This document shows, in pieces, positions 1 to 11,806 of a DNA stretch of 64,000 nucleotides (its first letter is position 1; every line of letters starts with the position of its first letter). The notes under the pieces were generated by a model. It saw only the letters and a list, made by a program, of their open reading frames with translations. It ran no database searches and was not told the DNA's origin. Source of the stretch: Hydractinia symbiolongicarpus (taxonomy: Eukaryota > Cnidaria > Hydrozoa > Anthoathecata > Hydractiniidae); assembly GCF_029227915.1 (NCBI RefSeq), contig NC_079881.1, positions 10,763,501 to 10,827,500 on the forward strand, given 5' to 3'. A program made the translations under genes and the position numbers.

Positions 1-1126
1 AATACGAGCTTGGAAAGCTTCCTCGAGCAGGTGTAAAACTAGGAGAAGGCAAGGTATTCTGAAAATTACTTCGCAATGGAGTTTCATAAGATGTACCATA
101 TGGAGTGTTTGGATGCATTTGCTGTTGAGTAAAGTATTGTGGGTAACTGTTTTGTTGAGTTCCACTGATGGCTTGGGCAAGTAATGCCAAACCATCACCA
201 ATTGATTTACCGACACTAGCTATTGACTCGGATATTTGACCAAATGCTGTATTGGAATCTTTTGTTGCTTGGGTCAATTGGTTTACCATATTCTCCTTGA
301 GACGGAGTTCATCTTTAGCCATGTTTAAATACATTTGATCACGCTGGCTTGAAGAAAGATTTTTTCCATCATTTTACGTTTGTTATCTACGAATTTGGCT
401 GTGACTTTTTTTGCCATATTATTATCAGCTGTAGCATTAACAGGCAACTTTTCACTACCTTCAGGATTATCAGTTTCTTCTTGGTTTTCATCATCATCAT
501 CATTGTCGTCATCAGAGTCCTCGAAAAATCCTTCAACGTTTTCGTCGGCAATCGTACTTTTGGAGTTTGAGATGGAATTTGTGGCTGGTGATCCACCCCA
601 GAGATTCTTCAACAAATCCCAGTTGTCGCATACTATTTTGCCACTGCCACTCCGACGACCTTCGTTGACAGCCTTTCTGTAGTCCTGTCGAACTTCTTTA
701 ATTTTTGCTTTTATTCTAACGTAGCCACCTTTAATCGATTTTTTGTCATTCATAGCCTTTGCTTTTTGTACTGCAAGTTCTTCCTTAGGCAGTTCGAGGT
801 CAACTTCAGTCGCCATAACAGGTCCGAAACCACTATTTTCGAAACGCTCTGCCATCATCACACGAACTTTGTTGTAAAGTTCCACCAGATCACTTTCGAA
901 ATCTACCCCTTTGTACTCATACTGAGATTTCAATTCATTCATGCAATCAAGAAGTGCCTCAACCATAGTGTTTTGCCATCGGAATCTTGTCGATTTTGTT
1001 TTCACTTTCTTTACTTTTTTCTGTGGCGGGGGGTGATTTTCGGATTTATCAGAATCGTCACTTTCACTCATGATTGGTGTTTGGAGTTTTTCAATCATAT
1101 CATTAACGACTTTTGAGGAAGGAATT
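1..1126 (-). CDS. Myb/SANT-like DNA-binding protein of PIF/Harbinger type, frameshifted and cut by the window edge
   Basis: The open frame at 1098-325 gives 257 residues. A basic N-terminus (PPPQKKVKKVKTKS) leads into a Myb/SANT-like trihelix region, about residues 38-170, with spaced tryptophans (FRWQ near 41, DNWDLL near 160, LW near 167). An acidic stretch follows at about 186-212. Harbinger transposons encode such a protein beside their transposase; it binds DNA and helps import the transposase into the nucleus. The frame breaks at a T6 run (360-365, + strand). The -1 frame then stays open to position 1 and reads a helical, Gln/Ser-rich tail containing SSSQRDQMYLN and MAKDELRLKENM. One missing base, in the allele or the assembly, therefore splits one protein. 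Upstream of the first Met the frame is open to an AG acceptor at 1127-1129, so the true start may lie in an upstream exon. No transposase is in the window. A domesticated host Myb-like factor is an alternative. Confidence 0.7.
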
Positions 1127-1321
1127 CTGAAAAAAATATATATTTTCTTTTGTGATGGTTTTATTTCATATTTCTCTCATTTTTTATAAGCAAATAAAAC
1201 GCTATAAACTGAAGTTGTTGTTATTTCTATAAAAAAAGTTGCCTTGCTGCTGCATTGGCCATATTTTTCTTCACAAAGAAATAATATTTGAGTTTTGTAT
1301 AATTTAAATTCTCTTCTCAGT

Positions 1322-1349
1322 GACTTCTGTATTATGACTTCTGTATTAT
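1322..1349. repeat. 14-bp perfect tandem duplication
   Basis: GACTTCTGTATTAT occurs twice back to back. It lies just before the CCGGCATGAAA-rich tandem repeat and may mark its edge. Confidence 0.8.
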
Positions 1350-1354
1350 AGCTC

Positions 1355-1733
1355 ATTTCATACCGGCATGAAACACGTTTTGCGTTCACACGGTAATATC
1401 ATGCTCAAAAAGCCCCGACATGAAATTTCATGCCCGTCTTAAGGACGGGCATGAAATCATGCCGGCATGAAATTTCATGTCGGCTTCGACGTGTGAACAG
1501 TTATAGGTTTTCCTTAAGACACCGAAATGAACTCATGCCGGCAGGAGTTTCATGCCGGCATGAAAAAATGCGTGTAAACGGGGTCTTAAGGACGGGCATG
1601 AAATCATGCCGGCATGAAATTTCATGTCGGCTTCGACGTGTGAACAGTTATAGGTTTTCCTTAAGACACCGAAATGAACTCATGCCGGCAGGAGTTTCAT
1701 GCCGGCATGAAAAAATGCGTGTAAACGGGGTCT
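1355..1733. repeat. 147-bp perfect tandem duplication built from CCGGCATGAAA palindromes
   Basis: Two copies, 1436-1582 and 1583-1729, are identical over 147 bp and followed by the start of a third unit (GTCT, 1730-1733). A diverged partial unit precedes them (about 1355-1435). Each unit is full of short inverted motifs such as CATGAAATTTCATG, CATGCCGGCATG and GTCTTAAGGAC. The motifs CGTGTAAACG and GTGTGAAC recur. The 101-residue frame across it is a by-product of the repeat, not a gene. The perfect identity implies a recent duplication or an assembly artefact. Confidence 0.9.
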
Positions 1734-2889
1734 AAATTTTTGAGTTTTGAGGCTCTCCAAAAACGTTCACTTTTCACCACCATGCTCTTCCTAGATAATG
1801 AGCTAGCCGTGCGTTGGAGAGCGCGCTTTAAAACAATTCTGCATTGAAGTCAAATGTGCTGAAGTACAGTATGCTTTGAATATGGGGGGGGGGGGGGATT
1901 ATCTGAGAAAAAAAGTTGTGAATTTATTTTTTTAATAATACACATGAATTTTAAAACAGCAACTTTGTATGAACAAGCAAGGAAGCTTAAAAAACACAGC
2001 AAACATTAATAGCTATAATTATTTCCTCTTAAAACACAACAAATTTTACGAACGCTCGCTCGTAAAATTTAAACCTCTTTACCAATATAAAAACAAACAA
2101 ACGCAAAGATATATATTTCATGCCTTTTCTCTTTGCGATACGGTAAATAAGACAGACAAAAATCTCGTTATGAAGTGTCATCTAAACGATAACCATGGTA
2201 AAACATTTTCTGCAAGTGTTTTCATAAAGAAATAAGTTGTCTAAATTCTTCTCACGCTCTCGATAACATTTTCTGTGTAGGGTCATGTTTAATATAAACG
2301 TGTACCACGTGACAATATGAAAACTAGCTTATGATTAAAAATGTCTCTGGAGCTAAGATTAAACTGAAAATCGAGCGCTACACTTACCGACAACCCACGG
2401 CTGCTAAAATTGAAAAAAAATTAAATGATAAAATTTCAGAATATGCCTGAATTAAACCATATAAACTACCTATTTACTGCTTTCCGAAAGCTAGTAAATA
2501 TGGAATTTTAAATTTAGGATTTTTTTCGTGACAACTTTGCTTCCTCGTCAAAACAAAACTTTCAGTTCTACTGATATCGGCGTACTTAGTAGACCGTGTT
2601 TAGTTTTACCATCATGAAGTCAAAATATTTTTATTTTTCATCATACAAAATAATCATTCATAGGCAGGTTGTCTGGATGTCTATGTGGTTGCAAGTTTGG
2701 TGGTATGTAATATCTTGCATATTGACTTTTTGTGTTGTCTGTTTATTTATACACGTCATTTGCAAAGTTTGAGAGCAATTCTTAATGACGAGGAGTTTAC
2801 TTGAACTGTTTTCTATCCCCTTCAACCCTATATCTACGGTACGAATAAACCTTCTACAATCTTGACCGAAAATGTCGAAACAAAGGCAG
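1734..2889. other. Non-coding stretch with a G14 homopolymer; no gene seen
   Basis: AT-rich sequence with only short, low-complexity frames (for example 1969-2235) lacking any recognisable motif. An uninterrupted run of 14 G lies at 1884-1897. No splice-bounded exon or known domain is visible. Confidence 0.6.
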
Positions 2890-3300
2890 TTTTTTCTCAT
2901 TTTTTTTTTTAAATATGGACAAAAGTGTCAAATAGTCAATGCTGGCAGCCGGCATACTACAAAGTCACTGCTTTTGCTCATGTAGGTCAGGCAGATAGCG
3001 CTAAAATGTTGCTAGTCACATTCTCTAGCACGCCTGCACTCTGAAATAACCCACGTCGCGGCTTGCAAAGGCCTCGAAATTTGTGAAAAATAGCCATGCT
3101 CACGTCAGCAACAATTAGCATATTTTCAAATTTTTTCTTTACCAAATAACCTAAGAGTCTTAAGTCCAATCTGAACTTAAACATGTTCTAAATGTGTGAA
3201 TTTAATATAGAAATAACCTACGCAATTACTTGTGGTGACAAACTTTATTAGCTGTCTTGTCCCAACATATTATGTCCAAGATTGTAAGAGTGAACTTTGA
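2890..3300 (-). repeat. Dispersed repeat, inverted copy of 37370-37760
   Basis: Read on the minus strand this stretch matches 37370-37760 through shared blocks: GTTCAG-A-TGGACTTA-GACTT, then AATAT-CTAAT-GTTG, then AGCATGGC-ATTTTTC. A weaker relative in the same orientation as the 37 kb copy lies near 17750-18080. The copies are clearly diverged, so it is an old family. No coding capacity is evident. Confidence 0.6.
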
Positions 3301-4320
3301 GTTTTAACATACATTTATTTAATCTTTTTCGTGATGAATCATTGGACAATGTTTTGACATGAAAAAAACGGAAGATAAGTATCATACCAAAATCAAACAG
3401 AAAATTCAAAAGAACCAAAGCAATTGGATTTAAAGCAATGGTGTATTGGACATATTTCATGCATCTGATGACATCATAGAAAAGTGCTCACATCAGCAAA
3501 AACATTGTCTCTTTTGTAGCATACTACAACTGCGCCAAGTTAGATTAGTTAGATTAGGAGGGCCTATCAGAAGTTGTGGGACAGGGGACGGGATAAGCCT
3601 ACTCTCCCCTCTTTCTCTATCTCTGATTCATATGCCCAGTTAATTTATACTTAAGGTGAGATAAAACAATCTTCCCCGAGTTTAAAGATTTCTGAATCCA
3701 CGTGCGCTGTTAGTCCAGTACTATTCCCGTTCTCTAATAACAAGCTTTCATTGCTAACCTAAAATACAAATATATAAAACAAAACAAAAAATTAAAATTT
3801 AGCAAATGTTATGTATCTTTGTATATTTTTTTTTTATATATTATGTTGACCTCGATGCAAGCAAATAACGTCATAATCATTATAGAAACATAAAACGTCT
3901 CCTGAAAAAAACCTTCACAATAATGAATGACGAAACAATCGAAGTTACAGAGATAAGAAAGTTTCCAAGTTATATTTTTGCATCTAAACATTATTAATCC
4001 TTTTTCTCCGAGATTTTTGAGAAAAATAAATGCACAACATTAGCTGCATCGTCGAAATTTGGATAGCGCGCCACTTAACTATTTTGTCCAGAGTGTCGAA
4101 AAGTCACTAGATTTTGAGATATACCTTTTCCATAATAGTAACCTAGACCACACGTCCTGGTGATGGATGAAATGAAAGTTCTTTAGTATCTGCTTGCTTC
4201 GTCTTTGAGAAGCATTCTTAAGGTTTTCTCAAGTGAGAAAAGCATAAAAACCTTTAATTATCTCTTGGAATAAATTTGATCCTTAATGAATTTTTTGGCT
4301 CGTTCTTGGAATAACTTATT
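3301..4320. other. Non-coding stretch; no gene seen
   Basis: Only short frames without recognisable motifs occur here. A phrase resembling CTGATGACATCATAGAAAA near 3463 recurs near 48295, suggesting further old repeat debris. Confidence 0.5.
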
Positions 4321-4460
4321 ACAAGCTCGTGAGCTTGTATTAAAACGCAAATGTGTCCTACAAGAATGGAAATTTTTGCCTCTCTGAGCACCGACACGGG
4401 AGTAGTCGTGTGTTCGAATCTCATCTTGGTAACTATTTTTACTTTTTTTTTCTTTTTACT
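4321..4460 (+). repeat. Short interspersed element with tRNA-like B box
   Basis: The segment opens with the near-palindrome ACAAGCTCGTGAGCTTGT, carries a B-box-like GTTCGAATC near 4411-4419 and ends in a T-rich tract with a pol III terminator look. A copy on the opposite strand at about 58725-58857 differs at only two positions over about 120 bp. No clear A box or complete cloverleaf is visible, so it is not called a functional tRNA gene. Confidence 0.65.
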
Positions 4461-5380
4461 ATCTCGCCCGCGAGGACGTGTTTACAGACTGACCTAACGA
4501 AAATTAAAATTTCGAGAAATTTTCTATCAATATTATTGCCTATCCGAATAGCAAAATATGTCGTGTCTAACTTCAGCTTTTTATACACTTTTTTGGCGAG
4601 GTTGTTTGCGTATATCATACGTCTTGTTTAACTATACAAACCAATCTAGCTAGAGGAAAAATGAATGTTCTAATATTTATATCAATAACATTTTATTGAA
4701 AATATTTATTACTGGTTGTTAGCCCGGGAAACAAGCCACGGGAATTCGCCATCGTTATCATTCGTTGTTAGTATTTTGCAGACCGTTTTTTCACAAACCT
4801 GTTATGAAATTACTCGGCAGTAGTCATGGTTACTGGAAAAATACACTTATAGGCACGGAACCAGAATAAACTACACATTTTTACTTTTCTTAGAACATAG
4901 TTTATTGGAAAATTTATATATTTAACAATAATTCGCGCATTTTTCCGGCCTGTTTGGGATTAAAAAAGAGTCTCGTCTTGTAAATAGCGTAAATGTGACG
5001 TTTCCTTATACTTTTTATTCAGTTAAAAATATAATATCAGCAAACAAATTTTATTGTTGTTATAAAAAATGTGTATTGTTAAAGATGAAAAAAAAACTTA
5101 CAAAATAAATTCTGAATTATGTTTTTGATCAAAAAAAGAATCGCTTGCAAAACTTTCCTAAAATTTATTGTTCTTTTCTTCTTATCATAAAACTTGTTTT
5201 TGTCAATTTCTTCGAAAAGGCGCTAATAATTAAAACTTTTTAACGAAATAGACAAACGCGACGTTAATTGTCCGTAACTTTGAACGTGCACGTATTTATA
5301 ACAAAGAAGATGCATCGGAGAAATAGTAAAAGTTAACTACCCATGGATTTGGTACTTTTTTCTCGCGAACAAATAGACAA
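4461..5380. other. Non-coding stretch; no gene seen
   Basis: AT-rich sequence with no long frames or domains. A fragment near 4722-4752 (AGCCCGGGAAAC..CCACGGG) resembles the phrases at 7498 and 8505 and may belong to the same dispersed repeat. Confidence 0.5.
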
Positions 5381-5384
5381 AATA

Positions 5385-6280
5385 CGGCTATTATTATAGA
5401 GTCTAACCGGGGGATCCGGAGTTGAACACCCGGCAGAGGGATTAATAAGAACGGTAAACTGTGTCACACTGTCAGATGGAGCGCTTTGGTACAGGTATGC
5501 AGATGTCGTAAATCGAGTAAAGCGCACACAACATTATAGTGTTTCCGGTGTAATACATATTTCAAAAAACTTTAGCTGAAATAAAAAAACAGCTTACAAG
5601 TCGTTGCTACCCCGTCATAGCAAAAACAGTCGGCCAACCTTTTTTATTTTTCGAAGAATGTCTTTGATGAAAGTTCAAAAATGAATGTTAATGAGTGCTT
5701 AGTACAGATAAACAATGTCACACATCCACATGGGTGTAATACCCTTTTCCGAAAAAAACTATATCGCAACTTCGGTCAAACAGAAACACAGGAAACAATT
5801 TGTCGTTAACAATAGATTGAGGGCTTAGTACAGGTAAACAGTGTCGCACATGCGTTTAGGAATAGTAGAGTACAGTCGATTTTAATGAAAACACAGGAAA
5901 CAGTCTGTCGTTACCCCGTCTAGCTAAAAATATCACTCAGCCATTTTATTACAGTATTAGAAGGTGTAGCTACCTAACTGCATTTAGCATTATTAGAATT
6001 TTGTTGTTTTGAAGTTTTTCTTTTTTTTTGAAGAGTTTTATTGTAGCCAAACTGTATTTTTTCATTTTCAGTCAGAGGTAGCTAAAGAGCTGCTAGATAA
6101 CCACAACCTCAAATACAAATAAATAATAATATACCAAATTGAATAATAATTCTAAAAGAATAAAAATAAATCAGGTTAGCCAGCTAGCTATCTGGGTGCT
6201 CCCTTGTAATTTACGTTTTCAGCCAAAATCTTAAAACTGGTTTGTTTGAGATTTATATAGGGCTAGAAAATGTGTTAATA
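5385..6280 (-). repeat. About 0.9 kb repeat, inverted partner of 61410-62400
   Basis: Blocks along this region match the reverse complement of 61410-62400 in the expected order: GTGTTCAAC-CCGG at one end, TTGGCCGA-TGTTTTTGCTATGAC, ATGCTAAATGCAGTTAG followed by TAGCTACA, TGCAGTTTGGCT, and CCAGTTTTA-GATTTTGGCT. Internally the phrase GCTTAGTACAG-TAAAC-GTGTC-CACAT repeats near 5697 and 5823, so it also contains diverged tandem units. No ORF supports an autonomous element. Confidence 0.7.
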
Positions 6281-8484
6281 TATTCGTCTTAACATGTGAA
6301 AATATTCCTATAGATACATAGTATTTCATTTCGATTTTTTTTTCACGTTAGGCCAACAAAAAATCCTGGCCGACGAATAATTTTAAAATTCGAATAAAAG
6401 GGAACGCAGTGCAAAGTTTGTAGGCATTTTATAATTGGTAGAGACCTATTCCTTATCCCAATTCCATTGTCGTTTAATTGATTTTTTGGTAGCGCGAATA
6501 ATTTTTTATCCTAAGTTTGAGCCGATCAGATGATAATTATGCTTCTAGTATGTGTCATTCTAGTATGTGTCATATTTAATCTGGACCATTGTTTTTCTAG
6601 CCAGTTCTTTTGTTATTTTTCTTTGTTATGGGTGTTCAGTTGCAATCTGTAATCTGTTAAAATTGTCTCAGTAAAGGGCAATAACACGCTTTATACGCAA
6701 TGCTACTCACGCATTTTACATACCGTTTTAGCTAAAGGTTTTCATTGAGGCCAACTAAATTGTGACGGCGCCTCTTCTAGATAAAAAAAAATAAAAATTG
6801 AATAGTCATACCTTCCTGTGTACTACTTTCAAAAACAAATCTTAGTGGAAATAAACCGATTGGTATTTTTCTGGCAAAAAATGTTACATACCTTTTTTGA
6901 GAAGTACTTTATCAACATGGCCTACTAGATCTTTCACTCATGATTTAGATATAGAAATTAATTTTATGAAAGCATTGATTAGATGAAAAGGCAAAAAATA
7001 ACATTCAACTTAGAATCGATTATTCAATAGAATCACAAAATCCTCTGAAAATGTATAAAACAATAACAGCACTGAACAAAATAAATATATAGCCGTTTTT
7101 TGACTTCTTCTTCAGTCAAAAAGCACCACTTAGCGAGTACTCTACAACTGGTAGGCTTTAAAGGTTCTGCTTTAGCACGTGTGTAGGCCAACTAAACAAT
7201 ACTAAAAATACCCTAGTTGTACTTCCATCGATGCCTTAATTAAACACTACGCACTGCAGTCAAAATGGATATAAAACAATTTGCAATTGAAAAACCTTCG
7301 CCTAATATTTCTTTTTGTAAGTCATATTTTTGACATCCTTGCTGTATGACATATTGTGGCAGGCATGTAATTAAGAAGACTTGGCACAAGTAGTTTACCA
7401 TTTTTTGTCGACTTTGGTCAAAGAGAACTCTGTTTTAACATCAACTTTAGTGCTAATATTGAATTACAGGAAGGATATTAGAATATAGACTAGAAGTTAT
7501 CCCGTGGAAATATCCACAGAAATTTGCTCGTCTCAGCAAAGTCAATAAAGATAATTCAAGCACCTCCTTTATTGGAACAATTACTTCGAACGGTTGAAAC
7601 TAGTGTTTCGCAAGAACTAATTTTCCCGAAGTTAGCCAATCCTATTGATGAAATGAATTTAATGAAATTTTGTTTTTAAATTTATATCTTTTTTTAACAG
7701 CGATTTTGACATTAAAAAAAACACTAATAAAGTTGAATTCACATTTACATTTATGTAGATCTAGGTACATCAACAGAACAAAATTAGTATAAATCTTTTT
7801 CAAGAAGGTAAAAAAATTCTAAATTTCGCGGGATATAATCTTCGCAAATTTTGCGAATAGCAAGTTTTCCAATAATTTTTACTAACCTATTTTTCGCGAT
7901 GTTGACGAAAACTCGCGAAATTCGCAAAATTCTCGCGAAAATTAACACCCTTATGGTAGTTGAAAGAAGTGGAAATTTAAAATGGTGGCATACTGTAAAC
8001 AAAAAACGGTATATAACAGTCGAGAACCTAATCGATACAGAGTATTATGGAATCAAGAATCACACAAACCACAAGGATGCACCGTATGTCAACATAATAC
8101 AAACTTGCATGTGGGATATATTCATGATCAATGGCATTTAAGGAATAAAATGCTACTAACTCTGAAGCATCAAAATGTTAGGTAGATAGCAAGTTACTTT
8201 AGGAAAGTACCTGTTGATATAAACAGATAAACTGCATGTAATTACAATGTACGTAAGAGTGAAAAGGTTTTATTTATAGCAGATTTATTTTCCCTGTAAA
8301 TAGAGCATGTCTGCTTGGTTAACCCCACTGCCGTTTACCATCTTGCTTTTGAGAACGTGGAATTACCCATGTGGTTGTTGTTGTTGTCAATGCGAGATGT
8401 CGTTATTGACATTCTTCAAAATACACCTTAAATTCGTCGCATATTACCTTTTAGATTATTTCGTCAGTATTACTTTAAATTTAG
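6281..8484. other. Mostly unannotated; one unexplained ORF pair at 7851-8185
   Basis: Two overlapping frames (7851-8141 and 7982-8185) are the only longer ones. The second includes GCTVCQHNTNLHVGYIHDQWH, which has a CxxC..H..H look, but I cannot assign it to a family and it has no splice context. A phrase near 7498-7550 (CCCGTGGAAATATCCACAG) repeats at 8505. Otherwise nothing is seen. Confidence 0.4.
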
Positions 8485-8605
8485 TAAACTAGTCGTTAGC
8501 CAGTGGAAATATCCACGGGTTCGCCCGTCGCAGCGAAGTTACCATTTTGCGTGACAGACAGACGGACGGACGGACAGACGTATACGGACATTATAATATA
8601 GATAA
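8485..8605 (+). repeat. Interspersed repeat with GACG/GACA microsatellite
   Basis: GGAAATATCCACGGGTTCGC is followed by CGTCGCAGCGAAGTTACCA, then an imperfect (GACA/GACG)n tract, and ends in ATTATAATATAGAT. A related phrase occurs near 7498 and a GACA tract near 40845. The layout (conserved head, microsatellite, AT-rich tail) suggests a short non-autonomous element; the class is inferred. Confidence 0.5.
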
Positions 8606-10041
8606 ATGCATCATGAGAAATGCAACAACTTATTGTCTTGACCTCGTCAGAACTTGGAAAAAAAGACATAATGGATTTAAAACAAGATATCTTTTTCGTC
8701 ATTCTTTGTTTGAAAAAATGCCTGTTTTCACGTGTTCATGTCCGATACAAATGTTGTCTAGAAAAAAACCGGAAATGAGAAAACAATAGCGTCTAATAAA
8801 CATAGAAATGACGGGGAAAAAAATGTCTGAAATTTTCAATATTTTTCTAATTAAAATCGATTTCGTGCATGATGGAAAGTGAGAAGGCCTAAGAAAAAAG
8901 AATAGCACACACTTAAAATTAGTTGATCTAATTATTCCATGTAATATATTCTTCCGCGAAAATAAAAGGTTTTTCAACGCAAAATTTTTTGACTAACGCG
9001 CAAAATGACTAAGTTTTATTTTTCTCAGTAAAAAATGCAGTATACCTGTCGCTTGTTGACTATTTACTTGGTGTATACTAACTCTGTTACGCTAACTAAC
9101 CGAAATTAATTTTTAATTTTTATATCTTTCTTACTTATTCACCTTGTTCAACCGACAATAAGACCTTAATTTGTACTTAATCTAGACTTGGACGCTATTC
9201 GAGATATGGATTTTAGTGGTGGAGTTGTATTCAATCAATCGTGTACTTTCAGGCGCAGGCTTATCTTGCCTCGATTACTACGAAAATGAGATATTTATAT
9301 ATATTTTCACGACAACACGTTGAACTAACTTTTTAACATGAAGAAGGCTAGGTTAAAAAGAAAGATAGGTCACGACGACACATCAAAAAATAGAGTCTCA
9401 TAAGAAAACTTTTTTAAACAGCGCAAGAAGTTCCAAGATTTTATCTGCTTCTGTGAATTTATGCGCGAAGCGATGTTTCCTCTTTCTTTGTGAAGTGAGA
9501 AAAGCAAACAGAAAAACTACTGCAGATTCACCTATTCGTCAAAAACAAAATTCCAATTTTTACAACAAGGGACTTCTTTTTGTGTACAAAAGGAATAAGA
9601 ATTTTGTCGTGTATCCGAAACAAGAAAAATTATCAGTGTCAGACTGACAAAATACATCTGATAAAAAGAAATAGAACTTTTGAATTTAATGAATAGATTA
9701 TTGCTTGTGCTGCAAAAGTTTCCGTGAAAGAGTTTAAAGCTATAGCGTGTTATGTTGATCAAAAATGTCCTAATAAATTGATTTGTGGTAACTGATTGTG
9801 GACAATTTTTTCGCGTCGATTTTGCACTAATTAGCTCGTGTAGTTGACTTTTGATTAACACTTGTAAGAGCAGAAAGCCGCAATTCTTCTTTAAGGAAAT
9901 AATGATTGCAATGTTCAAGTACTTTAAATGGCGCATTAAAGAGTTAAATTTCCCGGCCTTACCAGCCAGCCGTCTTAAAAATAGTTAAACTAAGCCGACT
10001 CGCTAAAAAAAAGCTTCTTTGATTGCACGCCATTCTCACTT
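8606..10041. other. Non-coding stretch; no gene seen
   Basis: Several frames of 60-134 codons occur on both strands, but they overlap each other, are rich in Phe/Ile/Lys as expected of AT-rich DNA, and show no motif or splice-bounded structure. Confidence 0.5.
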
Positions 10042-10180
10042 TATTTAAGGCTTCCTATGCAAATATACTTTGCATACTTTGCATATACCAAACATGTTTT
10101 TTCATAAGCATTTCATTTATAAACACCCATAGGCTTAAATTTGGTCATTTGGTATATGCGAAGCATGTGACGCCTAAGAA
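10042..10180. repeat. Small foldback element
   Basis: The left side (TTAAGGCTTCCTATGC then CTTTGCATATACCAAA) mirrors the right side (TTTGGTATATGCGAAGC then GTGACGCCTAAG) with mismatches, giving a roughly 135-bp inverted-repeat structure such as a MITE remnant. Target duplications are not clear. Confidence 0.45.
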
Positions 10181-11437
10181 AATGTTGTAAAGTTTTTATG
10201 TTTTTTGTTTAGCGAGCAGGTTGTTTTTGTTATTCTTTACGATTAATTTTTAAGCTTTAATTACTGATGTTCAGAATTCAAATGCAATATTTTCTTTTCG
10301 AATAAGCGTATTTTGAGCCTTATCATGTGTTAATTTCTATAAATCTTTATGCTATTAAGGATAACCTAAGCATATTTTGAGCCGGAAAAAATACTTTTCA
10401 TATCTTCCTTATGGAATTTCAATTGCTTATAAAAAAAACATGTAGTATACTTCTCAACTGCATGTCTTTGCACATGTGTATATTTTGTTGCTCTGATAAT
10501 GATGCATGATCCACGCTATTTTGAAAAGTAATTCTGTTCATTCATTCCAAATGATTAAAATATGCATGTTCTATTTTTGATCAGACATATAATAATAGTG
10601 TCTGGATATACAGATAACTAAACATTTTAATTCAATTAGTTTTTTTGGCTTTAGCTTTTCTGCGTTCCTTCACGTACGTGGAAACTAGAGAAGGTCAAAT
10701 TTAATTGCTACTTGGTTGGCATGAAGCCTAATAGTTATACAAGAGGGCTAAGCAGAGAATAAGTGAGTTGCTTTTTCCGGGGAATGTGTACAACAATTTT
10801 TCCCGCAACAACAAAATCCACATCGAAAAACCGTCACAAAATAAAAACGGTAAACACGAGTGGCTAACCGTGTGGTTGAATATCTCTAATTGGAAGGAAA
10901 CTGAAAGCCACATATTACCAATATATTTTGCATCAACTGGTAACTTCCTTAGCTTAGTGTCTTGAAACATCAAGAACGTATGCATATATATAGTTTTTTT
11001 TAATTTATAAGAATTACAATCCATTTCCAATGTTATACTATCCTCTATGTATCATTGCATATTTTTTTTTAAAAAAACTACCTTGTCAATTATTTTAGTG
11101 CGAGCAAGGATCATTCGCTGAGACTCTTTTTGGAAATTTTTCTTCTTAAGTAAATAAGCACATTTAGTTGAGCACCTTAGATGTCGGAGGTGAACAGAGG
11201 TTAGTAAGGAGTTAAAAAGGATGTACCCCAATAAGACGATTTCCTTTTTGGGTTTTCTCTGAGTTTTCTCTGAACTACATAAATGTTAAACCGAACCGTT
11301 TTCTTGTAAAGCTTTGGTAAACCTATATGAATATAAATGAAAATGCTTTCGCTTTTTTTTCTTTGAAGTAACGTGTGATCTTTCTAAAGAGAATATTCTC
11401 TACAAGGTGGATAGTTTAATTATCTCGTATGAATACT
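10181..11437. other. Non-coding stretch; no gene seen
   Basis: The overlapping frames at 10728-11030 (-) and 10768-10965 (+) show no recognisable protein. No exon-like structure is evident. Confidence 0.5.
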
Positions 11438-11806
11438 TTAAGAGCTCTCATTCTTGCGGTCGCAATGTTTTCCTTTGTTGTTCTCCGATGGGGTACAAAG
11501 TGGACTTTACACGGTCAAACCGCACAGTAGAATCTTAATTAAACAGAATTTACAAGTAAAACGGCTTTAAAATGTCGCAAAATGGAAAAAATTATACAGT
11601 ATCTAAAACATATTAAAGATTTGACTAAAAAAAAAAGAATTCCTTGAAAAATCCAGTATGTATGGTGGTGATCACCACAAAAACATTACGATTTCGGCAT
11701 TTGTGCACCATTTCACAATGGCTGTCTAATCTGAATACTGGCCCGTGAAATATTCAACCAATATTAAGACGCGAATCCGACCGCAAGAATAGCGCACTCT
11801 CTTTAA
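11438..11806. mobile_element. Candidate MITE with imperfect terminal inverted repeats and TTAA ends
   Basis: The left end TTAAGAGCTCTCA runs into TTCTTGCGGTCG (to about 11463). The right end mirrors it: CGACCGCAAGAA near 11778-11789, then a segment ending CTCTCTTTAA at 11806. The ends are about 369 bp apart and both sit at TTAA. There is no coding capacity. It may be a non-autonomous DNA transposon; the superfamily is uncertain (TTAA would fit piggyBac, but no CCC/GGG ends are seen). Confidence 0.5.

Noticed and set aside
325-1126. Simple host transcription factor with an intact 257-residue product
   Set aside because: The C-terminal residues after KRKMMEK look random, while the neighbouring frame continues with family-like sequence, so a frameshift is the better reading.
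1430-1735. 101-codon ORF with two identical halves
   Set aside because: It is the frame across a perfect 147-bp non-coding tandem duplication; no protein motif is present.
4353-4631. 92-codon ORF
   Set aside because: Its first part is the tRNA-like repeat and the rest is AT-rich; the near-identical repeat copy at 58725-58857 does not extend such a frame.
8547-8789. 80-codon ORF rich in RQTDGRTD
   Set aside because: It arises from the GACA/GACG microsatellite in a dispersed repeat.
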